Assembly: GCA_029262615.1 (NCBI GenBank)
Contig: JAJCZD010000005.1
Span: 186,001-250,000 of the forward strand
From: Candidatus Babelota bacterium
GTDB taxonomy: Bacteria; Babelota; Babeliae; Babelales; Vermiphilaceae
Length of the DNA: 64,000 nucleotides
Reading direction: 5' to 3'
Shown here: piece after piece, positions 8,350-16,630 of the stretch
Layout: each line of letters opens with the position of its first letter
Numbering within the stretch: the stretch's first letter is position 1
Notes under the pieces: generated by a model
Seen by the model: the letters and a program-made list of their open reading frames with translations, nothing else
The model's database searches: none
Told to the model about the DNA's origin: nothing
Position numbers and translations under genes: made by a program

Positions 8350-9243
8350 TTATTGGACTAATTCCTGCACATATTCTTGTGCATTAAATAGTTTTAATTT
8401 ATCCGGTGCTTCACCAAAGGTGATATAAGCAATTGGGATCTGTAATTCTTGCACGATAGAAAAGACGATACCACCTTTACCGGTACCATCCATTTTGGTT
8501 AGCACGATACCATTAAGGTTAGTGGCCTGGTGGAATAGTTTTGCCTGCTCAAATGAATTTTGGCCTAACATGGCATCAACAGTCAAGAGTGTGGTGATCT
8601 TTTGATCTGGTAGATGCTTGCTAGTAACCCGTTTTATTTTTTCTAGCTCTTTCATTAGATTTGTTTTTGTCTGCAAACGCCCGGCTGTATCGATAATTAA
8701 AACGTCAAAATTTTCTTTTTTAAATTGATCACAACCCGAAAAAACAACGGATGCTGGATCCTGATTTTGCTTTCCAAGGTGAATTGTTGTATTTGTTTTT
8801 TGTGCCCAGCCGGTTAATTGTTCTGGAGCAGCAGCACGAAAAGTATCTGCTGCAACTAGCAATACTTTTTTTCCCTCTTTAGCAAACTTGTATGCTAATT
8901 TACCCGCAAAGGTTGTTTTGCCAGAACCATTAATACCAACAAGGAGAAAGATATTTGAATTCTTATTATAAGAAAAATTATTTATTCTTAAAGTCTCAAG
9001 CAACTCCTGCTTGAGTGCTTCTTTTAGTTGTTGGCCTTCTTGCAATTGACCAGATCTGAATTTATCTTGGAGCTTTTTTATAATAAAGCGGGTTGTTTTG
9101 ATTCCAGTATCTGCTGTTAATAAAATAAGTTCTAATTCTTTGAGGGTTTGTTCATCTATTTTTTTACGTGCAAAAAGTGTACCTAGTTTCGAAGTAACCT
9201 GTGAAAAAATAGTTGAAAGCTTATTTTTGATAAAGGAAAACAT
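8350..9243 (-). CDS. ftsY: Signal recognition particle receptor FtsY
   Basis: SRP-receptor GTPase that docks SRP-ribosome complexes at the inner membrane for co-translational insertion. 297 residues: an N domain of about 90 residues followed by the G domain with GINGSGKTT (G1), DTFRAAAPEQL, DTAGR (G3) and TKMDGTGKGG (G4). The acidic A domain of E. coli FtsY is absent, as in many small-genome bacteria. The start has an amphipathic FSFIKNKL helix suited to membrane binding. Export load must be high in this organism given the number of signal peptides nearby. Confidence 0.95.
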   Translation of the reverse strand: MFSFIKNKLSTIFSQVTSKLGTLFARKKIDEQTLKELELILLTADTGIKTTRFIIKKLQDKFRSGQLQEGQQLKEALKQELLETLRINNFSYNKNSNIFLLVGINGSGKTTFAGKLAYKFAKEGKKVLLVAADTFRAAAPEQLTGWAQKTNTTIHLGKQNQDPASVVFSGCDQFKKENFDVLIIDTAGRLQTKTNLMKELEKIKRVTSKHLPDQKITTLLTVDAMLGQNSFEQAKLFHQATNLNGIVLTKMDGTGKGGIVFSIVQELQIPIAYITFGEAPDKLKLFNAQEYVQELVQ

Positions 9244-9268
9244 ACAAGCCCTTGCTAATTAATATCCT

Positions 9269-10105
9269 TTATTTTCGCTTTTTTTTGGAATTTTGGCCAG
9301 GATCTTTTTTTTCTTTTTTAGTTTCTTGAGGCAATATAAAATGGCCATTTTTAATAATACATCTGCGTTTTCTTTTCTCTCCGGAGCATTGTTGGCCATT
9401 GATTATGGTGTCAAAACTACCAGATAAATGCCAAATAAGCTGCGTAACGCCATTTGTAGGATCTTTTATAACCAAGCGAGTTGGGTCACTATGAAGTTGC
9501 AAGAATGGATTTTTAAATTTCAACTGCGTAGTAAATATTTCTTGGTTCGTCCTTAGATCAGTAACCTTGATAGTTCCATTTGCCAAAGCAGTAATTTGTT
9601 GGTTATCAACATTAATAACTCTCTCGGCCGTACTTACATATGATCTCTGGCCTAGCCAGACAATATTACTGCTGTGCACAAGCGTCTTTTTATACTTCCA
9701 TCTATATTTTTTAACAAAAGCTTCTTTTATTGCTGTGCTCAATGGTAATGGGCAAGAATCTATAAATGCTAAAACTTTATCCAATTTATTTTGATTTTCA
9801 CTTTTGCGTAAGCTCAATTGCCCATTAATAGTATCGGCAATATAATCTATGGCATGAATAACCTTGGGGTCATCTAAGTTACACTTTGTACCAATCATTA
9901 CTAATAATTCAGAAGGCAATTTGCTAAATTCAGTAGCCGGTATTTCTTTTCCCATCAACAAGCAAATAGGAACACTCCGGTTTAATTGTAAAATCGCATC
10001 CATAAAGCTTGCTGGCCGCAAAGATTGCATTTCAGCCATTTCAACATCCGGTTGCATTGAAAATATATAAAATGGAAATAAAAGCAGAAACAATATTCTT
10101 TTCAT
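9269..10105 (-). CDS. Secreted F-box-like/propeller-like protein with basic C-terminus
   Basis: About 278 residues from the ATG at 10105. GGAG lies 6 nt upstream of this ATG, which decides against the in-frame ATG at 10117. The signal peptide MKRILFLLLFPFYIFS is followed by Met at the predicted +1 position. FSKLPSELLVMIGTKC resembles the start of an F-box (LPxELL). ANGTIKVTDLRTNQEIF resembles a WD40 blade. The C-terminus is strongly basic (EKRKRR and a terminal SKKKRK), like a nuclear localisation signal. It is the first of four similar genes up to 13853. Export is well supported. The eukaryotic-target role is inference. Confidence 0.7.
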   Translation of the reverse strand: MKRILFLLLFPFYIFSMQPDVEMAEMQSLRPASFMDAILQLNRSVPICLLMGKEIPATEFSKLPSELLVMIGTKCNLDDPKVIHAIDYIADTINGQLSLRKSENQNKLDKVLAFIDSCPLPLSTAIKEAFVKKYRWKYKKTLVHSSNIVWLGQRSYVSTAERVINVDNQQITALANGTIKVTDLRTNQEIFTTQLKFKNPFLQLHSDPTRLVIKDPTNGVTQLIWHLSGSFDTIINGQQCSGEKRKRRCIIKNGHFILPQETKKEKKDPGQNSKKKRK

Positions 10106-10116
10106 AATGGACTCCA

Positions 10117-10833
10117 TTAACCGTTCAAAATTCCGTATAGGTATAAAAAATTTATTTTAAGTAAAGTTCTCAATTTACGTATTACCAGCTCAGAAAGTTG
10201 TGGGTAAGTCAAAGTAAATCGTTCAATAAATCCTGCTATAACCTTGAGATCTTGTACTAACTCACCAAATGCCACGCATTTTTCTGGAATTTGGCTAAAA
10301 TTACGACGCAAGAAAAGAGAAATCATTTCTTGGTCTAATTTGATGTTTTTCTTTTCTGCAATTTCACAAATAAGATCATATTGATATGAAATAAGGATAA
10401 AAGTATCTTCAATTGATTTGGCATTAGTAGTTTGGGAAAGTAAAAAAGTACAAGTAGGAATACCACTCAACTTTTCTTCTATTGATCGATTTATTCTTCT
10501 TTCAGAGGGACCTTGTTCCAAATTATCATCTTCTTGCTGTACCGGGAGAGCATTTCTTTTTTTCTTTCTTCGCATCTGTTCTAGATCTTCATAAGTATCT
10601 TCTTCCCTTTGCAAAACAGGACTAATTGATGGTTTAATAATTGGTAACACCGGGCCCGTTTTATTTTTTTTATTCCTTCTTTTATATGTTTTTGGTTTTG
10701 GCCGTTGGAAAACTATTGGATGTGCCTCTGCTGAATGAATATCGGCAAATCCCTGTGTTCGTCCTGGCAGACCCATTGCAAAAGTCAAAATTGGTAAAAA
10801 TAAGAATGTTACTAATACGTTTTTTATTTTCAT
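10117..10833 (-). CDS. Secreted protein with basic NLS-like clusters, unknown function
   Basis: 238 residues. Signal peptide MKIKNVLVTFLFLPILTFA then Met at +1. The first half of the mature protein is disordered and basic (KTYKRRNKKNK; RRKKKRN), interspersed with acidic Gln-rich stretches. The C-terminal half is helical (about residues 120-238). No domain is recognised. It ends 11 bp before the Shine-Dalgarno-supported start of the downstream gene and is probably co-transcribed with the zinc-finger gene at 10849. An alternative to nuclear targeting is RNA or surface binding. Confidence 0.65.
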   Translation of the reverse strand: MKIKNVLVTFLFLPILTFAMGLPGRTQGFADIHSAEAHPIVFQRPKPKTYKRRNKKNKTGPVLPIIKPSISPVLQREEDTYEDLEQMRRKKKRNALPVQQEDDNLEQGPSERRINRSIEEKLSGIPTCTFLLSQTTNAKSIEDTFILISYQYDLICEIAEKKNIKLDQEMISLFLRRNFSQIPEKCVAFGELVQDLKVIAGFIERFTLTYPQLSELVIRKLRTLLKINFLYLYGILNG

Positions 10834-10848
10834 TTTGTTAACCTCTAT

Positions 10849-11991
10849 TTATTTATTTTTTTTCTGTTTTTTACGTGCTGGTTCTTTTGAATGCATTCTT
10901 TTTCTATGTCTTTGTAAGTACCTTTTTACCTTAAATTCTTTACCGCACTCATCACAGGAGAGTGGTTCCCCTACAGCATGAACTTCCTGATGTCGGGCAA
11001 GACCACTTGCTGATGCAAAACTCTTAGTGCATTTAAGACAAGAAAAAGGTTTTTCTCCTGTATGCGTTCTCGTATGGCGGGTAAGATCTCTTTTGGTTAT
11101 AAAACACTTGACACACTCATTGCAGGGATATGGTTTTTTTCCGGTATGAGTTATCATATGTTGTGCTAAACCAGATTTTGTACTAAAGCTCTTTGTACAC
11201 TGTGTGCACGGAAAATCTCTTTCTTTATTGTGATTCTTTACATGTATATTAAGACTATATTGGCTTGCAAAACTTTTACCACATTCACTACAAGAATATG
11301 GTTTTTTTCCCGTATGAGTTCTTAGGTGGCGGGTAAGATCATCTTTAGTTACAAAAGACTTGGTACACTCTTGGCAAGAAAAGGATCTTTCATTTGTGTG
11401 TTTGCTTTTTATGTGGCGGTCCAAATTACGTTGTTGAGCAAAGCAGCTTCCACACTCATCACAAGAATATGGTTTTTCTCTTGTGTGCGTTCTTAGATGT
11501 ATTGTAAGATTACAATTGTGTGCAAATTTCTTATTACATTCAGTACAAGTATACGGTTTTTCTCCGGTATGAGTTCTTTGATGGCTTATTAGATTGTATT
11601 TTTGCGTAAAGCTCTTATTACATTCATTACAAGAATATGGTTTTTTTCCTGTGTGTATTCGTAGATGCCTTGTAAGATTACTTTTTGTTGAAAGGCTCTT
11701 CCTACAATAACTACAAATATGAGTTGCTCTTTTCCTCTTACCTAAAACATTCACTGCACTAGCAACTTGAGAACAAGGTAAACTTCCTTGTAATTCTGGA
11801 AAAAGTTCTGGAAGTACTTCAAAAACGTTCTGATCTGTTGGACTTGTCTCAGGAACCGGAAGAGATAATACCCTTAAAGGTGGAGCTTCAGAGTTAAAAT
11901 CAAACCACAAATCTGATACATCTTTTTCCATCCCATAAATACCGAATATACTCAAAGTAATTAAAAGTAATAATTTTTTTACTGTATGCAT
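10849..11991 (-). CDS. Secreted protein with ten C2H2 zinc fingers (eukaryotic transcription-factor type)
   Basis: 380 residues. Signal peptide (MHTVKKLLLLITLSIFGIYG, then Met at +1), an acidic/Pro linker, GKRKRA, then ten consecutive C2H2 fingers from residue 93 to about 370, and a basic tail ARKKQKKNK. Each finger has the C-x2-C-x12-H-x3/4-H pattern with Leu at helix position 4, and most are joined by TGEKPY/TGKKPY-type linkers as in animal Krueppel-type factors. Helix residues -1/2/3/6 differ between fingers (finger 2 Q/Y/N/S, finger 4 Q/R/N/R, finger 8 T/R/D/R), so the array could bind a long specific DNA site. It sits inside a run of four secreted basic proteins. Function as a secreted nuclear effector is inferred. 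Confidence 0.85.
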   Translation of the reverse strand: MHTVKKLLLLITLSIFGIYGMEKDVSDLWFDFNSEAPPLRVLSLPVPETSPTDQNVFEVLPELFPELQGSLPCSQVASAVNVLGKRKRATHICSYCRKSLSTKSNLTRHLRIHTGKKPYSCNECNKSFTQKYNLISHQRTHTGEKPYTCTECNKKFAHNCNLTIHLRTHTREKPYSCDECGSCFAQQRNLDRHIKSKHTNERSFSCQECTKSFVTKDDLTRHLRTHTGKKPYSCSECGKSFASQYSLNIHVKNHNKERDFPCTQCTKSFSTKSGLAQHMITHTGKKPYPCNECVKCFITKRDLTRHTRTHTGEKPFSCLKCTKSFASASGLARHQEVHAVGEPLSCDECGKEFKVKRYLQRHRKRMHSKEPARKKQKKNK

Positions 11992-12005
11992 GTAAAAACC
12001 TCTAT

Positions 12006-13853
12006 TTAATTTCTCTTTTGTTTTTTTAAAGATAGTTGATCGTTAGTTTTTTCTTTATTCTTTTTTGGTTTCTTTCGTTTTCTTTTGTACCCAGATAAAC
12101 TTTCTGGTTCTGATGAACCTACAATCCAACTATCAACTAGTTCCAAAAGATTTTTAAATCTGAGCTTAATTTCTTGTGGTAAAGCATTTTTTATTTGATC
12201 AGGAATGCTTTTATAAACAGTTTGCGCCCAATCTAGATCATATATCGTTAATTTTTTGTACAATAGCACCAAACATATTGATTGCTGGATGCTTAGACCC
12301 GACAAACTTCTTTTCAACTCATCAAAACCGGTAAATGAAGTCCAATTTAATTGATTATTCTCAAAATGCGCTAATCCATTTAATATAAAACTACCTTGTT
12401 TGACGATTATTGAATCATTGCTTTCAGTATTGAATAAAAATGGAATTTCACTATTAGAACTAACTGCTTGCACTAATAACCAATGCGAATCAAGGCTAAA
12501 ACCATTTACAGGAGACAGTTTGCAATCTATCCTTGTACACTCTTGAGTGACTAAATTCTTAATGGCTGTGCCATTTTGATGATAAATCACAAGTAATGAT
12601 TTATCATCAGAAAGATCTATATTAAAACTATCATAAATCTTTTCTATGCTAAAATTTATTTTTTTTTCTGTTTGTAGATCATACAAAACAACTTGTACCT
12701 TATTGCTATCTTTATCATCACAGAAACAAATCGTATTCTTCTTGTAGCCAACAAATGTATACTCAGCAAATTGTGTTAGTTGAGACCATTTACCAGTATG
12801 CAAATTTAATATTTCAGGACCCTGTCCTTCTTCATCAAGTAAAACGATTAAGGGCCCGTTAGAGCTATAAGTAGTTTGGCCAAACACATCCAAATCGGCA
12901 CCTATATTGTTTATTTGCATACCCTTTTTCTTTATATCACATACAACAATGGTATCAGCAGCAGCAATAGTAAAATACCGATTAAAGGGATCAAACGAAG
13001 ATGATTTTAGTTCTCCAAAATCTCCTAACGATTCAAATTGATGAACAAATTCTAAATCTTGACCATTGATGTTAAAAATTCTGATCGTAAAGCTATCTTT
13101 GGTAATAACGGCAATTTTAGATTTATCAACACTAAAACAAACGTATGCTTCATTTATTTTTTCTTGTAGTGGGCCGGAAGTGCAAAGTAGCTGATTATCC
13201 TCAAGATTATACACCTTTAAAATTGTAGTATCTTCTTCATGATCAAAGCTGAGATATCGCAGACCATCAGTTGAATAACCAAGTACCTGTGGAATCGATG
13301 CTCTTGGTTTATTGAAGTACCATTCATATAAACTTTTTTTAATTCCTGATTCTTTGCACATTGCTTCTGACACTTTTACCTGTAATTCTATCGGAAGACT
13401 ATTCAGACAATCTTTGTTAGAAAAAAATTGTAACGGACTTTCTAAAATAATAACTGCCAATGACTTGCATGCATAATTCAGTAATATCTCTATATCAAGA
13501 AAATTTGCTGTTTTTATCAAAGAAATTAACTGTGGACTAGTTAATTTAGTAAGATATTTGTATAGTTCTAAACCCTGGCCACGCGAGGCTATTTCCAAAC
13601 CGGTATAAATTATGACTAATGACTCTCGATCAATTGGTAAATCAAACTCATTATCTGTTTCTTCTGTATCATTAATGAAGTTCTTAATTGTTTTGCTTTT
13701 GGATACTAAGAAATCAAATTGAGGCTTATTCAGAACGAGTTGCTCGTCATTTTTGCAAGTTATAGCATATTTTTTATCTGCTTCAATTTGCATGGCACAC
13801 AATTGAGATAAACCAAAAATAGTCATAATAAGTAATTTTTTAATAAAATTCAT
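12006..13853 (-). CDS. Secreted SKP1/BTB-like protein with WD40-type propeller and basic tail
   Basis: About 615 residues from the ATG at 13853. GGAG 9 nt upstream favours this over the ATG at 13868. Signal peptide MNFIKKLLIMTIFGLSQLCA then Met at +1. The next 130 residues read like SKP1: SKSKTIKNFINDTEETDN aligns with the SKP1 TIKTMLED region, and TANFLDIEILLNYACKSLA with AANYLDIKGLLDVTCKTVA. A beta-propeller of WD40-like blades follows. The C-terminal LSIQQ...SIPDQIKNALP module is also found in the genes at 49197 and 50086. The tail (YKRKRKKPKKNKEK and LKKQKRN) is NLS-like. It may engage host cullin-RING ligases. That is inference. Confidence 0.75.
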   Translation of the reverse strand: MNFIKKLLIMTIFGLSQLCAMQIEADKKYAITCKNDEQLVLNKPQFDFLVSKSKTIKNFINDTEETDNEFDLPIDRESLVIIYTGLEIASRGQGLELYKYLTKLTSPQLISLIKTANFLDIEILLNYACKSLAVIILESPLQFFSNKDCLNSLPIELQVKVSEAMCKESGIKKSLYEWYFNKPRASIPQVLGYSTDGLRYLSFDHEEDTTILKVYNLEDNQLLCTSGPLQEKINEAYVCFSVDKSKIAVITKDSFTIRIFNINGQDLEFVHQFESLGDFGELKSSSFDPFNRYFTIAAADTIVVCDIKKKGMQINNIGADLDVFGQTTYSSNGPLIVLLDEEGQGPEILNLHTGKWSQLTQFAEYTFVGYKKNTICFCDDKDSNKVQVVLYDLQTEKKINFSIEKIYDSFNIDLSDDKSLLVIYHQNGTAIKNLVTQECTRIDCKLSPVNGFSLDSHWLLVQAVSSNSEIPFLFNTESNDSIIVKQGSFILNGLAHFENNQLNWTSFTGFDELKRSLSGLSIQQSICLVLLYKKLTIYDLDWAQTVYKSIPDQIKNALPQEIKLRFKNLLELVDSWIVGSSEPESLSGYKRKRKKPKKNKEKTNDQLSLKKQKRN

Positions 13854-13933
13854 ACAATAACACTCCATTTACAGGTATTTTATACTTATTTTAGATTACT
13901 GCCCAATCAGTAAATTGTCAAATTGAAATAATA

Positions 13934-14536
13934 TTACAAGATTTGCTGAATTCTTTGGACAAATAGCTTTGTTCTTCTGTAATCATTGGCACTCATCAGG
14001 CTGAATGCATCGACAAAGTCCTTTATCTTGTCTTCAGAAAGAATTGCCAAGCTCTGCTGCTGTTTGAGCAGTGCGAGTAAAAGTTCATCTAGATTGAAAA
14101 TCTGGCCAGACAGGCCAAATAAAAGGGGTAAAAAGTTTTGATTGGCAAAAAATTGCCTTGCGAGATCTTTTTCTATGGGCTCCACAAAGGAGTGAATAGC
14201 TGGTGGTTCTGGCGCAACCAGGTAGTAGATTTTACTTTTTTCTTGATAACCAATGGTCAGGCAAGAATAGGTTGTTTTTAAAAATTCAAAAATTTGTGGT
14301 TGCTCCTGCATGAGCTCTTCGTGTGTTTTTTTATACGCAAATGGGTAGCGTACTGGATCCATTGAACCAGTTTTAATTTGGTGAACAATACCAAAAAGAG
14401 TTCTTTTTTTAGTTTTTATACAAAGTAAAGAACCAAAAGCTGGGAACTGGTTCCACTGCCAACATTGTGACAACCAGCCCTGAAGAGAGCTCTCAATCAC
14501 TTCCGAAAAGGCCTTGCTGCTGTTCATACTCATCAC
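13934..14536 (-). CDS. Conserved HAS-barrel-like protein, unknown function
   Basis: 200 residues. The N-terminal half (LLCIKTKKRTLFGIVHQ, then KTHEELMQEQPQIFEFL) resembles the HAS-barrel-like proteins of cyanobacteria, which share a QPQIF(E/A)LL motif. No catalytic residues are evident. Its start region overlaps the end of rnhB by 44 bp, so the two are translationally coupled, and there is no signal peptide. Several candidate starts (MMSMNSS) exist and the exact one is uncertain. The family assignment comes from recall of the motif. Confidence 0.6.
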   Translation of the reverse strand: MMSMNSSKAFSEVIESSLQGWLSQCWQWNQFPAFGSLLCIKTKKRTLFGIVHQIKTGSMDPVRYPFAYKKTHEELMQEQPQIFEFLKTTYSCLTIGYQEKSKIYYLVAPEPPAIHSFVEPIEKDLARQFFANQNFLPLLFGLSGQIFNLDELLLALLKQQQSLAILSEDKIKDFVDAFSLMSANDYRRTKLFVQRIQQIL

Positions 14537-15194
14537 TATCAGTTAAAAATCGTTTTACAAAACTAGTTCGGTGCACAATAGTAAGATCTATTTTTTTAAT
14601 TGCATCTCTATGCACCCTCGTACCATACCCTTTATTTGACGCAAATGAATAGCCAGGGAATATTTTTTCCATGCGACACATCATAGCATCACGTTTTACT
14701 TTTGCCAAAATCGAAGCCGCTGCAATGGAACTAGATTTTTTCTCACCTTTTGTAAAATAATGGACCTGAATATCAGAATAACTAGTATCTTTTAATAGAA
14801 GAGGCATAGCATCGGTTAAGATAGCAGAAGGCCTGTATGGGCAGGCAGCAATAGCATTCAGCAGTGCTCTTTTCATAGCGATTAAGGTAGCATACCAAAT
14901 ATTATGTTGGGTAATTAGTCTATGATGCACAATTCCATATCCATACCAACAGTGCTTTTTTATCCACTTATTTGCTTTTAAGCGTTCTTGGAGGGTCATT
15001 TCCTTTGAATCCTTCAACAAGCGGTGTGTTTTGCCTATTGGTAATATTGCGGCAGCAGTTACTAATGGTCCAGCAAGGGGTGAACGACCCACCTCATCGA
15101 TGCCACAGACCAGTGTATTGCGCTCCCATGCCTGCTTTTCGAAAGAATTCTTATTGAAACGTTCTCTCACTCTTTGTGGCTGCTTATGATTCAT
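14493..15194 (-). CDS. rnhB: Ribonuclease HII
   Basis: Cleaves RNA in RNA-DNA hybrids and initiates ribonucleotide excision repair. The 233 residues contain the family signature GIDEVGRSPLAGPLV (Asp and Glu metal ligands), ILTDAMPL (third acidic ligand) and SSSIAAASILAKVKRD, whose last Asp is the fourth ligand. About 28 extra residues precede the core. The 3' end overlaps the HAS-barrel-like gene. Confidence 0.95.
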   Translation of the reverse strand: MNHKQPQRVRERFNKNSFEKQAWERNTLVCGIDEVGRSPLAGPLVTAAAILPIGKTHRLLKDSKEMTLQERLKANKWIKKHCWYGYGIVHHRLITQHNIWYATLIAMKRALLNAIAACPYRPSAILTDAMPLLLKDTSYSDIQVHYFTKGEKKSSSIAAASILAKVKRDAMMCRMEKIFPGYSFASNKGYGTRVHRDAIKKIDLTIVHRTSFVKRFLTDSDEYEQQQGLFGSD

Positions 15195-15210
15195 AATGTA
15201 AAATTTCCAA

Positions 15211-15238
15211 TTGACAGGAACTAAATTATGTGTACTAT
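15211..15238 (+). promoter_or_regulatory. Promoter of the LexA-fold regulator gene
   Basis: TTGACA at 15211-15216 (6/6), a 16-bp spacer and TACTAT at 15233-15238 (4/6). It lies 65 bp before the ATG at 15303, which is preceded by AGGAGG-like ACAGGAGGAG. Confidence 0.5.
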
Positions 15239-15302
15239 TAGAAAATAAGGCAGTTGTTTAAACTTTAACCTACTTCTATTATGATAACAGGAGGAGTATA
15301 TT

Positions 15303-15980
15303 ATGTCATCTCGTTCTACTGAATTGAGAGTGAAAGAACTTTTAAGAGAAAAAGGCTGGACTACAAAAGTTCTTGCTGAAAAGACAGGAATGTCAGAAAG
15401 TTACCTAACTCATATTAAAAATGGTACACGTCGTTGGAATGAAGATTCCTTACGAAAATTAGCAAATGCGTTTGAGTGTAGCCCACTGGATTTATTTGCT
15501 CAACGTCGCCAACGCACTGATAATATTGATAGCAATGTCAGTATGCCAGAAAAATCTGATGTGGAACTAAAGGTTCAAATCGTTCCTATCGTGGGAGAAA
15601 TCCCTTCTAACCCTTCACCATATAATAATCAATTAATGCAAATTACTACTGGTTTTAAAGATGTGTTTATTCCAACTTTAAATACCAATGATAGTTCCAT
15701 GTTTGCACTCTGCGTAGAAAACAATCTTATGGCACCTACTTTTGTAAAAGGTGACTATTTGATCGTTTCCCCCGAAATTTGGACTCGCTCTGGTGATATC
15801 GCTGCCGTTGAATATGGTAATGATACTCCACAAAAAGCAATCATGCAGGTTACCTATACTGAAGACTTCATTGTTCTTGAGTCAGTTAACCATAAACAAG
15901 CTCCGCTAGCTTTAGTGCGTGGAAAAGACCATTTTAGAATTATCGGGCGAGTAATCAACCGACAGCAAAAATTGGTTTAA
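15303..15980 (+). CDS. XRE-family regulator with S24/LexA-like C-terminal domain lacking the catalytic Ser
   Basis: 225 residues. The N-terminal XRE helix-turn-helix (LAEKTGMSESYLTHIKNG, about residues 22-39) is followed by a linker and a LexA/CI-type peptidase-fold domain (about residues 130-215). In LexA the motif is V-x-G-x-S-M-x-P. Here it reads CVENNLMAPTF, so the nucleophilic Ser position is Leu, while a Lys remains in QKAIMQV. Autocleavage is therefore unlikely and the domain probably only dimerises. A good promoter and Shine-Dalgarno precede it, and an intrinsic terminator follows at 16027. Targets are unknown; it should not be called LexA. Confidence 0.8.
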   Translation: MSSRSTELRVKELLREKGWTTKVLAEKTGMSESYLTHIKNGTRRWNEDSLRKLANAFECSPLDLFAQRRQRTDNIDSNVSMPEKSDVELKVQIVPIVGEIPSNPSPYNNQLMQITTGFKDVFIPTLNTNDSSMFALCVENNLMAPTFVKGDYLIVSPEIWTRSGDIAAVEYGNDTPQKAIMQVTYTEDFIVLESVNHKQAPLALVRGKDHFRIIGRVINRQQKLV

Positions 15981-16026
15981 ATACGGCTAAAATTAGCAAT
16001 TTCTACAAACTATGCTACGATTATAG

Positions 16027-16054
16027 AAAAGGCGCTGGTAACTGGCGCCTTTTT
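16027..16054 (+). terminator. Intrinsic terminator after the regulator gene
   Basis: AAAAGGCGC (16027-16035) pairs with GCGCCTTTT (16045-16053) around a 9-nt loop, followed by a T-run. Confidence 0.8.
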
Positions 16055-16064
16055 AGTGTACTAA

Positions 16065-16132
16065 ATATCCTCACCTCTCACCCTGCTTGCCCTGCGAAAC
16101 CTTGGCAAAGTCAGGAGCATGTAGAAGGATAT
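16065..16132 (+). promoter_or_regulatory. Structured leader-like element upstream of rpsF
   Basis: The 68-nt segment is bounded by ATATCCT and AGGATAT and contains nested complementary pieces CCTG/CAGG (16082-85, 16112-15) and TTGCC/GGCAA (16087-91, 16104-08). It is noticeably more GC-rich than its flanks and lies 40 bp before rpsF. It could be an S6:S18 autoregulatory mRNA leader, known to exist upstream of rpsF in many bacteria, or a dispersed palindromic repeat unit. Confidence 0.45.
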
Positions 16133-16171
16133 AGTTAATTAATTAATCTTCCAATTAGTGCAGGAGCATAT

Positions 16172-16630
16172 ATGGTTCGATACGAAGCCTTACTACTAAC
16201 AATCCCAACCCTCACCAAAGACGAGGCCCAAAAGATTGAAGAACAAATAAACCAGACGACCAAAAAAGCTGGTGGATCAGTGATTTCTTTTGATCGTTGG
16301 GGAAAATTCCGATTAACCTATCCGATAAAAAAGAATGATTATGGCATTTATTTTTTGATCCGATTTGAAGCAGAGAAGCCTGAAAAAATGCTTGCTGATT
16401 TGCGTACTCTTTTTTCTGTTAAGCTACATGATTTGATTATGCGTTCAATGGTTACTGTCCTTGACCCTAAAAAATCCTTGATATATAATCGCCCACAATC
16501 AGTTGAAGAATCGCCTTCACGAGAATTCTTAGGTGATAGTAAAATGAAGGGCTTGGTTGCATCAGTTGAGAGTGCACGTCGTGGTGAAAGAAGAGAACCA
16601 AACTCACCAGCATCAGTGGAGGCTAAATAA
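16172..16630 (+). CDS. rpsF: 30S ribosomal protein S6
   Basis: Binds S18 and the central domain of 16S rRNA. 152 residues: the ferredoxin-like S6 fold covers residues 1-100 (MVRYEALLLTIPTLT at the start, then RWGKFRLTYPIKKNDYGIY in the S18-contacting region), followed by a longer charged C-terminal extension. CAGGAG precedes the ATG. The stop and the rpsR start overlap as TAATG. Confidence 0.93.
   Translation: MVRYEALLLTIPTLTKDEAQKIEEQINQTTKKAGGSVISFDRWGKFRLTYPIKKNDYGIYFLIRFEAEKPEKMLADLRTLFSVKLHDLIMRSMVTVLDPKKSLIYNRPQSVEESPSREFLGDSKMKGLVASVESARRGERREPNSPASVEAK

Noticed and set aside
10849-11991. Eukaryotic contamination as the source of the zinc-finger gene
   Set aside because: It has no introns, sits in a minus-strand run with bacterial signal peptides, and shares base composition and +1-Met signal style with its neighbours. 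It cannot be fully excluded without read data.
15303-15980. Calling the regulator LexA
   Set aside because: The DNA-binding domain is XRE-type rather than LexA winged helix, and the catalytic Ser is absent.
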